A stretch of DNA of 64,000 nt, taken from assembly GCF_030272615.1 (NCBI RefSeq), contig NC_081406.1, positions 262,278,124-262,342,123 on the forward strand. The letters run 5' to 3'. Origin of the DNA: Cryptomeria japonica. Taxonomy: Eukaryota > Streptophyta > Pinopsida > Cupressales > Cupressaceae. Each line of letters begins with the position of its first letter. Positions within the stretch are counted from its first letter, which is position 1. The notes beneath the pieces were generated by a model. The model saw nothing but the letters and a program-made list of their open reading frames with translations, did no database searches and was not told the origin of the DNA. The translations under genes were made by a program, and so were the position numbers. Shown here piece by piece: positions 11,307 through 22,909 of this stretch.

Positions 11307-11725
11307 TATGTTGATGCTCTACAAAAAGGATTAGAAAATATATTTGATGGCAACACACACAAGAGCACAAGAAACAAACATTAGTGTTAGCAACAAAAGA
11401 TTATCCTAAACAAGCATATCAAGAGAGATATTAAGCATGAAATAGAAAGCATACAAACATAAAATAGATAAACTATACTCCTCCCAATGGTAATCAAGAT
11501 GTTCATAGTTGCTCCTCCCTTGTTCCTCTCCTCTCCAAGTTCCACATGAGTGTAGCTCTCATATTTTAGCACTAGCCATGGATGCCATATGGAGATTCAA
11601 GACTTTTGCATATGATAAGAAAATGCTATGCAAGTGTAGATAGTGATGCTATGAAAAAACTCTATGCTAATACCAATATAACAACAATACTCTAATGCTT
11701 TTTTCTTTGCTTGAGGAGAAGGGTT

Positions 11726-11735
11726 CTATTTATAG
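11726..11735 (-). promoter_or_regulatory. TATA box of the solo LTR
   Basis: CTATAAATAG on the minus strand, followed by a pyrimidine-rich stretch (AACCCTTCTCCTC), looks like the U3/R boundary of a plant LTR. Confidence 0.5.
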
Positions 11736-12379
11736 AAGAAATGGGAAAATGAAGGGTTAAGATTGAGCAATCTTAACAAGGGTTAGGATTGAAAGATATT
11801 CAATCCATGTGAGACTTTCAACCCAATCTCATGTTGACAAGTGTCACCATGAGGAGGCTTGAGAGGAGAGATAAGTAGCATTAAATGCTTGAGGGGACAT
11901 GATGGTTACCCTGGGGGGTTGGGTTAGGGTTAGGTTAATGGATATTCCTTTTATCCAAGGGATAAATGAATGTGCAAGGGTTAAATGGTTACCTTAGTCA
12001 AAGAAATAAATGCTTTGAAGAGTCCCATGAGTCGAAAGGATGGTTAAGTTAGAGGAAAGTCTCTAACCAAAGGTAAAAGGTGAGTTAACCATAAATGGTT
12101 GTGTAAGAGCCTTTAATGGTTTGGAAGGCTTTAGAGGTTAACCATTTGAAAACATAAAGCCTTTAATGGTTATTGAAGACTTTGGAGGTTTTTGAGAAGT
12201 GACTTCCTTTTATTTAAGAATGTGACAATATTTAGGGGATGGATTAGGTTAATTGGGAAGGGTTAGAAGAATCTAGAAGGGATTTAGGCATGCAAGTGGA
12301 TTTTGTCGGAGAATGCAAGTGGGAGAAATTTTAGGATTTTCAATTGAAATACATTTCAATTAAATGGTGTAATTTGCAT

Positions 12380-12915
12380 TTCAAATAAATATTAATTTAT
12401 TTAAATGAGAAAAAGGAAGATAAAGCATTAAATGCTTGAAGACTTTAAGGGAAACCTTTAAAGGCTTAAAAAGACTCTAGAAGGAAGCCATTAAGTTTGA
12501 AGACTTTAAGGGAAACCATTAAAGGTTTCAAGTGGGTGAGGATAAATAGGATTTTAAATAAATAATTTATTTAAAATAGTTGTGCAACTTGCATTTGTAG
12601 GAAAATGCAAGTGGGTGGAGGATAAAGGTGATTTAAATAAATGTTAATTTATTTAAATGTGAGAGATGGGATTTTGGGGGTTTTAAATAAATATTAATTT
12701 ATTTAAATGTGAGAGAAGATTTAATTAAACAAATATGATTTATTTATTTAATTAATGGTCTGAATTCGGTTAAGTGAATTAAATCAAATAAACTAAATAA
12801 TTTATTTAATTAATAGGAGAAGAGGGTTAAGATGAATTAATTAAATATTAATTTAATTAATTATTGATTGATGGTTAAATAATCAAATAAATACTAAATA
12901 TTCATTTAATTAAGT
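12380..12915. repeat. array of AT-rich palindromes inside the solo LTR
   Basis: At least seven short palindromic blocks of the type AAATAAATATTAATTTATTT occur, near 12386, 12551, 12632, 12686, 12722, 12787 and 12838. They lie about 35-165 bases apart. Between the first blocks are imperfect direct repeats of gactttaagggaaacc (12437 and 12498). Each palindrome could form a hairpin. Confidence 0.75.
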
Positions 12916-12941
12916 GGACAGATTTATGTGACTACATATGT

Positions 12942-13749
12942 AACCTAGATTTTCTCAATTTTTGCTCCTTCTCTCTATTGAAACCCTTATGTGTTCAAAG
13001 CTACTTATTGTTGGATCATCATGCAATGGCTCATCACTCACTATTGGTTCGCCACTTGTTGGTTTGTTGTGTGATGGCTTGCACTAATCGTCGATTTCAC
13101 TCATTGTTGATTCATCACTTGTTGGTGGTGCACCACTCCATTCTTTTGTTGCTTCTAGTGGCCTCATCACTAATTGTGTTAATGTTTCCCCTTCTGTGGG
13201 TTCTCTACCTAGTCATACCCCTTTACAAGATATGACTGTCAATTTTATGCAAAGAGTTACTATGCTTTGGTAGTAACCTTGTTGTGGAAAATTTTCTATC
13301 GCTAGGTTTTGGTTCTCTGTGTGTGGATGCCTATGAATCCTGTATGATTGGTCACCACCCTCCTTATGATCTTGCTGATCCCTCCCATAAAGGTAAACCC
13401 CTTCCTTGCTCTTCTTCTTCCCTTGTTATTATCTATGGATAGGTGATGTTGGACAACAAAGTCTACTTTTGTTGTCATTCTCTCATATGCAAATCTTAAT
13501 GTTGGTATTTGGCCTTCATTTATAGAACTGAACAGATGAGTTTTGGAGTCTTGGAGGGCCCATACTATTGACAAGATTAAAATTTATCTCTATGCTTAGG
13601 GATTCTTTCTAGCATCCTTCTAAGCTAAGGATGACAAGTCTTGAGTGTTGGAGGATGGTGTTTGGATATGGGGTAACGTCTCACTTTCTCTAAATTCTTG
13701 ACTCCCTTCCTTCAACCCTATTTTTGAATCATTAAAAAAAAAATTGTAT
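12942..13749. other. unassigned DNA
   Basis: Open frames here look random and match no family I recognise. It ends in an A-run before an LTR-like start. Confidence 0.4.
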
Positions 13750-14220
13750 TGCTGAACACAAAAGTACATTGAGAAGGGGGGGTTGAATCAGTGTATACTT
13801 AAATACTTCTAAAACCACTTTTCTACATTCACAAGTAATTAACCATATATTGTAGAAGAATGTGTAGATCAATAACACAACACACAACACCAAGATATAA
13901 GTGGAAAACCCAAGATGGGAAAAACCACAATGAGAAAATGCTACTTGGAGCTACTGTCCAAATCTAGCCTCACAAATGTATCAGTTGTTTATAATTAATT
14001 TGAAGGCACCAATCTTCAGGAGACACCAATCCCTTGGACTTTATGGACACCAATCCAAAGGAGCTCCAACCCTTACAGTTTATGGAAACCAATCCAAAGG
14101 AGCACCAACCCCCTTATAATCACTTGATTTGAAGACACCAACATTCAAGAGGCACCAATCCCCTACACTAACATACAAGACTGTAATATTGATATAATAC
14201 AAAAAGAATGAATAGATATG
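13750..14220 (-). repeat. copia-type LTR remnant
   Basis: It begins tgctgaacac, followed by a G-run and ttgaatcag, as in the nearby copia LTRs. The block gtggaaaacccaagatggg at 13901-13919 matches the motif conserved in the LTRs at 841, 3411 and 9274. Subrepeats of the form caccaatcc..aagg occupy 14000-14170. The far end could not be placed. It could be a solo LTR running to about 15000. Confidence 0.5.
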
Positions 14221-15449
14221 AACCTCAATAATTTTGCCGTCTCTTTAGAATTTTGGTCCACTCTCTTTCGGCTCTGCAACTCTCCCTTCTTTGCTGCTCA
14301 AATTGATAAAACACTATCAGCTCTCACTCTATTCTACTTCTCTACAACTCCTCAATCTTTCTTCACTTTGCAACAAAATATATATCAATTTTGATTCTAT
14401 TTATATACTTGGTGTTAACCTCTGGAATGTTAATCAATACCACACTATAGATCATAAAAACAACAATTTGCATTGCAATCATGCATCATGATCTGTACAT
14501 TTTCCTATGTTGTATTAGGATTGTTCATTCAATCAGTTTGCACTTTGTTCTTATCATCACAACATAGAGAGCCCATCCCATTTTGTAATTGCCCAATTGC
14601 ATTCAAAAGATAATTGACTAAGTCGACTTGTGCAAGTTCCTAGAATGTTCGGTTATCATGCCAAAATAGGTTCCTCTCGATCCTTTAAATATGGACAGTT
14701 GATCCGCTTGACTTGATCAAAAAGATTTGTTCATTGTTGCCAACATGGTGGTTCCATGTGCCACATCACATTATAGCCTGCACAATTTCCTTGGGTCTTC
14801 TTTAGTATGTCACATCAAAGAGTCTATTTTATTTTACCTTAATTTTCAAGGACATGTGGCGTGGGGTCACAACATCGTGACCTGACTCTTGCTTGCATCA
14901 TCAAACCTTATGAAGTTGTGCTTTCTTCTATCCTTCTAGCTCTGTGGGCCCCAATACAACATGTGGCAACTGATTGCTTCATTGCGCGCTAAACTTCAAA
15001 TGTTAACTCCAAGATGTGAAAAACATTTGTTATGACTGTTTACGATTTGATTGCAACATTGCAGCCACCTCTGGCAATTAACCCTGAACGTTGCGATTAT
15101 GTGCCTAACAATCCACCGCGACATCACAACCTCCCCTAATGGTCTGTCCCAACCACTACAATCTTGCACCTAGCACTTCATGTTAACTCCCATGGTTCCA
15201 TTGCAACTTCGTAGCCTCTTTTGGTAGTCTGTTATGACGATTGTGATCTTGCACCTAGCAGATTATGTCACCTCGATGTGCACTTCAAGTTGGGCAGCAA
15301 AAACATGTGAACTATTGCTCACTTAACCTATTGTCACTAGTTTATATAAAAACTTGATAACGTCGCCATACTACCAATGTGGGATAAAAGGTTAAAACTA
15401 TTACACGCATAAGATTGTACCTTCTGCACACAATCTGTATGTTCTCCCT
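14221..15449. other. unassigned DNA, possibly the rest of the LTR remnant
   Basis: No coding similarity or clear LTR terminus was recognised. Confidence 0.35.
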
Positions 15450-16560
15450 AAATTGTTCTTGCCCAAAGGTGCACATCTACACTATGTAGCTATATGGCAT
15501 CTCAAAGACATCTTAGGTTCTCTATGTCATGTCAACCCATCCATCTCGTTATTGATCCCTTCCTTCAATACATATCCTTTTGACATCACTAACAAGGAAA
15601 AATACTTGCAACCATCCAAGAAAGAATGCACTTTAGTCGATACATTCTAATAGATGAAATGAGATTCATTGGTCCAAAGTTGCTACAAAGTTGATATTGG
15701 GTTGTGTGAAGCATTCCCTGCCCATAACCACATCCCATTTGGAGGATACTCAATCGTTCTCTTTGATGGCTTGGGGCAACTATCGTCAACCAATGACATT
15801 CCAATATATAGTCCAACTTCCTATGGGAGGACACTATTGCATAGCTTCACAATAGTTATAACATTTTAAAAATATCTCATCAAATTTGAGAGGAATCTAC
15901 CCAAACTGAATTTTGTGCACTTCTCTCAAATCCACTGAATGTAGAACCTATAATTATAGATTACCAATTTCTAAAGTCTCAATCAAGTTCCACACTCATG
16001 TCTAAAGATCAATCTATTTTCTTATCATCCATACATATCTTTTTGCAACAAATGAAATGGTGTCACTCCATAATAAGTGCATGTTACTTTTAGCAAATCT
16101 AGTTTTTCTATCCACTATAGAGCAACACAGGCGATAAACATGCTCAAATCTAGACTCAAAGAACAATTTGAATCTAATATCCTCTTATGTATTGGACAAG
16201 AGGTTATGCTATGTAAAAATTTATGGGTGCAAATAGGACTTGCTAATGGTGCACTTGGATAGGTCAAAGAAATTGTATACAATAATGGAAAAAAATCACC
16301 TCAACTTCCATTCTTTGTTGTTGTTTAATTCGAAAAATTACATAGGATCACAACAACCCAAAAAATATCCTTGTAACCCTAATGAGCCATGGTATCCACC
16401 ATTAAATACCACTAAAGATGGCATGGGCCTTAATGAAACACAAATTCCAAAGGCTTGCCCTTCAAAGAGAAACAATCGACATCAGCAACATTTATGGGTA
16501 AGGATTGACATTCACAACTATTTCAAGAGTCCATGAACTTGCAAGTTGCATACACCTTGT
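15450..16560 (+). pseudogene. PIF1-family DNA helicase pseudogene
   Basis: Fragments in shifting frames line up in the order of a PIF1-type helicase. LIDEMRFIGPKLLQ (15647 on) is the Walker B region. VDIGLCEAFPAHNHIPFGG and SIVLFDGLGQLSS (15690-15780) correspond to the LREAFP..PFGG..GDFGQLPP block. LLCIGQEVMLCKNLWVQIGL then ANGALG (to about 16259) is the GAxVMLxxNLW..GLVNGAxG block, and IVYNNGKKSPQLPFFVV follows. AWALMKHKFQRLAL (from 16419) and GLTFTTISRVHELASC (16502-16549) are decayed motifs V/VI. Several frameshifts and stops are present. Helitrons carry such a domain, but I saw no Rep domain or Helitron ends, so the source is open. Confidence 0.82.
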
Positions 16561-18054
16561 CTTCACATTCCAAAGATATGTAGGAATACAACAAAGTCCA
16601 TATGTTGCTCATTAAAAAGAAGAGGTGGCACACTTGACAACATTATCCAATGCAAACTCTTCAAATAATAAACAATAGTGGCAAATACTCAAGGCTTGTA
16701 CCCTCGTTTATTTCTTCAATATTTCTACTATGCCTTTATGTTCATTTTTATTATTTAATGAATACCAAAAGTATTCATTCTATAATGCATTGTACTAGTT
16801 TACTATTGCTCATGTACAAATTTATATAGTTTGCAAATTTCACTTATGCCAAAAAAATGCATTTTCATTTTATTATCTTTATGTGATTCATTTCAAAGTC
16901 ACTATCTTCGAGGCTTCTAATTCTCAAAATATGGACATTAAAATCTATGATATTATGTCAGTGGCATAAGCTTTAAATATTTTATATCTTTAATATATAA
17001 ATTTCATCTATACATTCTTCATTTAAGGTGTGGAAAACAATATATATTAAGTTATTTATTATTATTTTATTTATGTAGTTCATATTTTGTGACAGTTTTT
17101 GAAGTTTTTGAAATAATGACCTTCTATAGAATTGCCTCCAATCTAGAGATCTTTTGGACATTTATAATATTTTCATGTGAGTGATTTGATATTGTAGATA
17201 AATTCATCTCTATATGGTAAATTATTTTATTTGTGAAACTTATTAACACTTATAATTTGCAATATATCAGTTTTCCAAACATTATTGTCATTTATCTCTT
17301 AAATTTGACATCATATGTCAGTTTACCAAATATTATTGCCATCTGTCTCTTAAAATTTACACGTTTTGGTGCTTTGCATGCTATTTTATCTGTAAAATGC
17401 TCCCTCTTACTAATGGTCTCTATTTATCTCTTAAAGTAAAAAAGGTGAAACTAATTTGAGTTTATTTTGCATAGACAAAGCCCTTCGCCAACACTTCTTC
17501 AATATCCAATTCACATATATGCAAAAAAATAGACCAAAATTTTCCCTATTTCACTTTCCAATCCTCTTTGGCATACCCATTGCACACCTAGGTGTGATTG
17601 GTAGTTTCTAATCAATAGAAGGCTAAAGAAATGGACATGCTTAAGGCAAAAAGCATTATGAATGAAAAGTTGACAATTTTAAAAGATATCCTCAAAGTTA
17701 AATCAAACCTTAAAAAGTGTTGGACTATAGTAGCACTACCATCTAAAACACTAACATCAACATCAGATTACTACATGAAAACATCAACCCACATGTGTTA
17801 TAGGCTTATGCGGGCCCTAGCACAAGAACAACAAGTTGCAAAGCAAAGAAACAATACAAGAAGATGAGGATCTCATGGCATATCAATTGAAAACAACATT
17901 TTTCATGACTTAATTGCATTATCTTTTTCTCACCTAGTGTCAATGATACTATTTAAATTTATATGCATGCACTTAATTGTTGAAAATGTGTTTATTGATA
18001 ATTTTGGTTCTTGATAATAAAAGGATAAAGTCCTTTTAAACTTTTTTAACTTAA
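16561..18054. other. unassigned AT-rich DNA
   Basis: Nothing was recognised. Short open frames here have no family features. Confidence 0.4.
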
Positions 18055-18975
18055 AAAACAACCAACCAATCATAAGTGAAAATATCATTTTCATGCTCTA
18101 TTATTTAGAAGCTTTTGTGGATTTAAAAAACATTTCAAATACACAAACTCATATCATTATGAAAGTTATACAATAGAAATATTTCTTCTAATATTGTAGT
18201 GTTGGATATAATCTGTGGTCTCTTTTTCTCTTTATGTTTAAAAAAAATAAAAATTATTTCACTTGTGTATGTTTCATGGTTTCTTATTATTATAATCTTT
18301 TTGTTATTTTTAACTTAATCTATTAAACCATGTATAGGTTTGTTAAGTGATATTTTCACACATTTAACATGTGTAAAATATGTTTTTAGAAACATATATC
18401 TTATTCTACAATATATATTTAATTAATCTAATTTAGAAATTATGACAATCTTATATTTTATTATTATAAAATTTCAATTTCTCTAAATTTATAAGAATTA
18501 ATATTTTACATTACATGCCTTAAAAATAAAAATAAAAAACCAATCATAGATTAATAAAAAATTGTCATGCTGTATTATTTAAAAGTTTTTGTTGATTTAA
18601 ATAAATATTTCAAATTTACAAACTCATTTTTGAAAAAACTTGTACAATGAAAATATCTTCCAATTTTTATAGCATTGGGTCTAATTTAATCTCTCTCTCT
18701 TTTATTTCACTTCTCAGTTTCATGGTTTCTTATTGTTGTAATCTTTTGTTAATTTTTAACTCAAATCTATTAGATGGTGCATAAGTTTAAAAAACATTTA
18801 TTTAAAAACATAAGTTTTATTTTACACTATATTGTAAATTATATAGTTTTTTTGACAAATATATTTTATTTTAAGCTAATTTACAAATTATGACAATCAT
18901 ATATTTTGTTATTATAATATTTCAATTTCTTTAAATTTATAAAAAATAAAATTTAACATTATATATTTTTTCTTC
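18055..18975. repeat. diverged tandem duplication, ~477-bp unit
   Basis: Copy 1 (about 18055-18530) and copy 2 (about 18531-18975) share ordered blocks. These are accaatcata (18064/18540), a ttcatggtttcttatt block (18274/18719), and attatgacaatc.tatattttattat near the end of each. The copies differ by many substitutions and small gaps, so this is an old duplication in very AT-rich DNA. Confidence 0.8.
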
Positions 18976-20107
18976 ACACTTTCAATCTATATTGAATTTA
19001 AATCAATACAACATTGCAACTCTTTTTATATAAAATTAAAACATTTCATATTATTAAAATATAATTTATTTTAAATTTGAAAAATATCTAAGAACCAAAT
19101 TAACATTCAGATAAACTACCTAAGCAAATTAAACAAATTAATGAAGTTTACTACAATAAAATATATTTTTTAATGAGACTGAAAATAAATATGAATCACA
19201 AAGTATATTTAATGATAAGGTGAAATTAAAACTTTATTAACTAGAAGAACATTATTTTATATTAAAAGACATGTATATTATTAGGAATAAATAAAAACAT
19301 GTTCAAAGTGACAAAAGTACGAATAAGTGTAAGAACCGACTAAACGTGTCGAAATTTTTAAGCTAAAACCATGGCTTGTCCGCCAATGGTTAAAAGCTCT
19401 ACTACCAAGCGGTGACATTTTTACTGCCTGTTTTTATTATTAAAGAAATAATTTAATAAAATTAATCTCTGTAATTTTCTTTCTTTCTTGCAGTCTCATA
19501 GCTGAGATTTTTGAGGTACAGCTATTATTTCAAGTTACATTTGATAGCTTTCTCTCTTGAAAATTTTATGGAAAAGAAACTGCAGCCTTGTGACTAAGAT
19601 ATTGAATGTACAGCTATTCTTTTCAGCTACATTTCATAGCTTTCTTTCTTGTAAATTTTACCCGCTTTGTTCGATATGGGAAAAAATAATTAATCTGTGT
19701 AAAATTTGTGTTCTTTATATTTACAGCATTTTCAATAGATCATGGATTATTATGATCCAAATCCAAACGATTCACATAAAATGAAGCATCCAGATTCCCT
19801 GAAACTGACCGTGAATTTGCAAGCCTCCAGGTACCACGCGCCTCAGCCGCAGATCTGGAAAGAGCTTGAAATCGGCTTTATTAAGAAAAAATATTCAAAA
19901 CCAATTTTCCTGGCACCGTCCCGCCCATTGGAACGGCAGAAAACTGTTACAAGATTCAATAGCAGCATTTAGGGGCAGCTGGAAAAAGCAAAATGCAACG
20001 CAAACCAAATATCTATTCAAAGAAGAGAGGAGGAATGTGAACATAGCAAACCAAGAAATTACTGAGATAAGAGAATGGATGGCACTTAAATGGATCTGGA
20101 GTCCCCA
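18976..20107 (-). other. DNA downstream of the ERF gene, with likely 3' UTR
   Basis: The part next to the ERF stop codon should hold its 3' UTR. A minus-strand AATAAA lies at 19877-19882, about 230 bases after the stop, and is a candidate poly(A) signal. The rest, down to 18976, is AT-rich with no recognised feature. Small plus-strand open frames at 19557-20111 look like chance frames. Confidence 0.45.
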
Positions 20108-21084
20108 TTAAAAGCTCCAAAGCCCGACGAAATCCTCCTCTGTTATGCAAGTCGCTTCCGGATCCGCCCCTGTTTCATGAAAATCAACGCTTCCTTCAGA
20201 ATATGTGGGTTCTGTCAAGTCTAAATACGATTCGAGAGCTCTCAATTCGTTTCTGAACTCCAAATCTACAAATTCCTCCTTCACAGGGCCTCTCAGCTCC
20301 GAAACATCCGCCGCTTTCGACTCCTCTGCCCCACTGGACTCGAAGGACACCACGCTGGAGCTGCTGCCAGCCTGTCGAAACAGAGAATCCACGTCAGCGT
20401 TACGATGAGGTGGCATCAGGTTACTCATCTCGGGGGCATTAAAATTGTCATCGACCGTACTGGAAAACGGCACACTCTGGCAGGAGCGGCTCTGTTTGGT
20501 TGCACACGTCGACAGCTGAAACGCCGAGTCAGCATACTGCACAGGGCCATACCACTGCCATGGAGGACACTGTACCATTTCCCTCGCTTTCCTTTCATTC
20601 AAATCCTTTGCCGGCGGAGGGGGCGCCTCAGTGGCGAAATTAAGCTTAGCCTTTTTGCCCCTGATCTCACGAGCAGCAGCATCATAAGCCCTAGCAGCTT
20701 CTTCGGCACTGTTAAAGGTACCAAGCCAAACCCTCTCGCCTTTTCTGGGATCCCTTATCTCTGCCGCCCATTTACCCCACGGCCGCTGCCTGATCCCTCT
20801 GTACAAATTCTTCCTCTTTCTCCCTCCTCCTTTACCTTGAAACCCTAATCATCCACAAAACAAAAGCATTAGCCCGAAATCATTCACAAATCAAAAGCAT
20901 TAACCCGACCAAAACGCAGCAAAACTGAGAAAAAGGGACCCTCTGATCTGGACTTACCAGTAGGCGTAAATCCTTGCTCTGAATCAAGGATCGAACCCGA
21001 GGCCGAGCCAAACGGGTCGTTTCCGGTCACTCGCCGAGAGCGCCGATTGGGAATGAAATCAGCAATTATCGAACCTCCACACAT
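20108..21084 (-). CDS. group VII ERF transcription factor (AP2/ERF), two exons
   Basis: Exon 1 is 20958-21084 and exon 2 is 20108-20835. The 122-bp intron (20836-20957) has GTAAG/AG borders and phase 1. The 855-nt frame gives 284 residues and a TAA stop. Residues 1-12 are [12 protein letters not shown], the signature of group VII ERFs (RAP2.12 type). In this family Cys2 is exposed, oxidised and used as an N-degron, so the protein is stable only at low oxygen. A basic stretch (KGGGRKRKN) precedes the AP2 domain (about residues 54-109), with [19 protein letters not shown] and the ERF-type Ala and Asp. The domain binds GCC-box-like DNA in the nucleus. The C-terminus is acidic and ends [10 protein letters not shown], probably an activation region. 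No stops or frameshifts are seen. It is the only intact host gene here. Confidence 0.95.
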
Positions 21085-21089
21085 GGCAT
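21066..21089 (-). other. overlapping upstream ORF at the ERF start
   Basis: An ATG five bases upstream of the MCGG start opens a different frame of seven codons, ending TAA inside the main coding sequence. Ribosomes scanning from the cap meet it first, so it could lower ERF translation or require leaky scanning. The first in-frame ATG is the MCGG codon itself. The codons just upstream in frame contain no ATG. Confidence 0.7.
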
Positions 21090-21264
21090 CACTCTTGTAA
21101 ACCAAAAGTAAACCCTAAAAACCCTAGAAAATACCACTCAATCTCTGCTCCAAAAGTCTTGTTCCCTGCAATAAACCCTAAACCCTAGGAAAAATACCAC
21201 TCAAGCTCTGCTTCAACACAGAAGTCTTTGTAACTTGAAGAAAAAGTGAATGGATATGCCAAGG

Positions 21265-21273
21265 TATTTATAG
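21265..21273 (-). promoter_or_regulatory. TATA box of the ERF gene
   Basis: CTATAAATA on the minus strand lies about 180 bases upstream of the start codon. It predicts transcription starting near 21235 and a 5' UTR of about 150 bases. Confidence 0.65.
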
Positions 21274-21484
21274 ACTCGCAATCTCCGTCCCCGAAAATTA
21301 CGCGTGGAAATTTGTTTGCTGACATCATCACCCGAACTGTCAACAATTGGGTCTTATTCCTGGAAGTTAAATAAGAATATTCTGAGCTGACTGGTTAGGT
21401 TGCGGCAGCTTTGTCGCCTAGGTTGGCGCTAAGATGGTCAAAATCTATTTGCGGAAGTCAACATACTGCCAGCTGATTTCTAGC

Positions 21485-21515
21485 GCCGCCATTTCGCAAC
21501 ACGCAGATGACGTGG
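21485..21515 (-). promoter_or_regulatory. GCC-box-like and ACGT elements upstream of the ERF gene
   Basis: GCCGCC (21485-21490, plus strand) and TGACGTGG (21508-21515, plus strand) lie about 220-250 bases upstream of the TATA box. GCCGCC is the core bound by ERF proteins and TGACGTGG is a bZIP-type ACGT site. A G-box CACGTG lies farther up at 21732-21737. Function is inferred from motif alone. Confidence 0.4.
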
Positions 21516-21936
21516 CAAGCGGCTTAACGTGCTCCACTTTATTTTTATTTAAACATTACTTGTTTGGTAAGTAAGATGTAGCAGATATATAGAAGATTCG
21601 GTCAAGTGCTAGACAGCTATATTATTTTTATTTACTTTGTCTAATAGTACCCACGACGAAGAAGCACTCCAAATTGTACTACGTTGCATGAGTTGTACTA
21701 TTTCACCCGTGGACTCCACAATATTCTTACCCACGTGTTTATTTTTTAACCTTACAAGGGGTGCTATCCTATTGGTTGTATTGTCCACCTAGGTATTCAG
21801 TATACATTATTATTGACAAAGTATGTATCAGAATTGTATAGTCTTGCCCTTGTTTTTATAATTTTAAGGTTTGGGTTTTTAAGAAGGATTGTTATCACAA
21901 CAAAGTCGTATTAGTTATTAATGCGGGAGTTTTGGT

Positions 21937-22130
21937 AAATTCATTTGGGGCATACGAGTCATTGGTCGATTAAGAGCTAAAGATTGAGGGGTATCCATTC
22001 TATCAAATTCATCAGGGGCACACGAGCCTTAGGCTGCCCAAGAGCCAAGTATTGAGGGGTATCTATTCCACCAAATTCATACAAGGCATAAGCCTGACCT
22101 CACCCTTATGATGTCGATCCTTGCACTCAA
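21937..22130. repeat. 68-bp tandem repeat, about 2.5 copies
   Basis: Units start with aaattcat at 21937, 22005 and 22073, exactly 68 bases apart. Each contains ggg(c)atacgag..., agagc.aa and attgaggggtatc. The third unit is partial. Confidence 0.82.
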
Positions 22131-22909
22131 CAAGATTTGATCTTAAAACTCGATCCTTAGTAGATTCATAAAGAACCATTCAACTTCAACAAGAAACTAA
22201 AAACCCATTGACTAAAATTTTGTTATTAACATGATATTTTTATTAATTGTTCATTTCATTTAATTGGTGCTTAAAAAATTAAAGTCTATCATGTATAAAT
22301 ATATTCACCGACTGCTAAATCCCATTCAACTTTTGGACCACTAATTAAAATGTCAGATTATGGACCACATCAAATTAATGATATAATAATCTTACAAACT
22401 TAAAGAATATGTTAATTTATAAAGTATTGACTTCATTATTTTGTCCTAAGAAGTCTCTTTAGGACCACTTGAGTTTCCTACCCGTTCATATCGATCTCCA
22501 TTTTCTTTTGGTCTATTCAATTTTTCCCTCGTGCGTATGACTAAAATAAAAGAATATTTTCCCTCCACAAGTAGACGTTATTTATTTGAAGTAGAAGAAT
22601 ATTAAATTAAAAACTTTTTGTTATTATTTACATAATTTTCTAAAAGTTATTTAGACAGCCTAAAATAAGTAAAGTGTCATAGCATATTTATTTATTTTAA
22701 AATTATTTTAATAATAAAATTTGTTTTTGATTTAAAAGTAACATTAATTAGGGTGTCGATCCTTTAACATAGTTATAGACTATCTACAATACATCAACAA
22801 CAAAAAATCAGACAAAAGTTCAACAAAAAATAAACAGATAAGAGTTTTAGTAGTAAATAAACGGCAGGGGCATACCCCGAATCAAAAAACTAGTAAAAAA
22901 ACCTAAGAA
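22131..22909. other. unassigned AT-rich DNA
   Basis: Nothing was recognised. The part next to 22910 may be a 3' UTR of the coding fragment to its right, if that fragment is real. Confidence 0.35.

Larger units (their letters stand above)
11312..12936 (-). mobile_element. solo LTR, 1625 bp, TSD TATGT
   Basis: The plus strand starts TGATGCTCTAC and ends GTGACTACA. The flanks are perfect 5-bp repeats, tatgt at 11307-11311 and 12937-12941. The only good TATA box (11726-11735, minus) suggests minus orientation. There is no coding sequence. The half nearest 12936 holds an array of AT-rich palindromes. I infer a solo LTR from termini plus target duplication. No second copy exists in the window to confirm the family. 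Confidence 0.75.

Noticed and set aside
20205-20848. Plus-strand frames of 67 and 147 codons
   Set aside because: They are antisense shadows of the ERF exon 2 and intron, which are GC-rich and so hold few stops.
20884-21105. A 73-codon frame reading through the ERF donor site
   Set aside because: The GTAAG at 20957 and the family N-terminus show that this is exon 1 running into the intron. The apparent start is a TTG, not an ATG.
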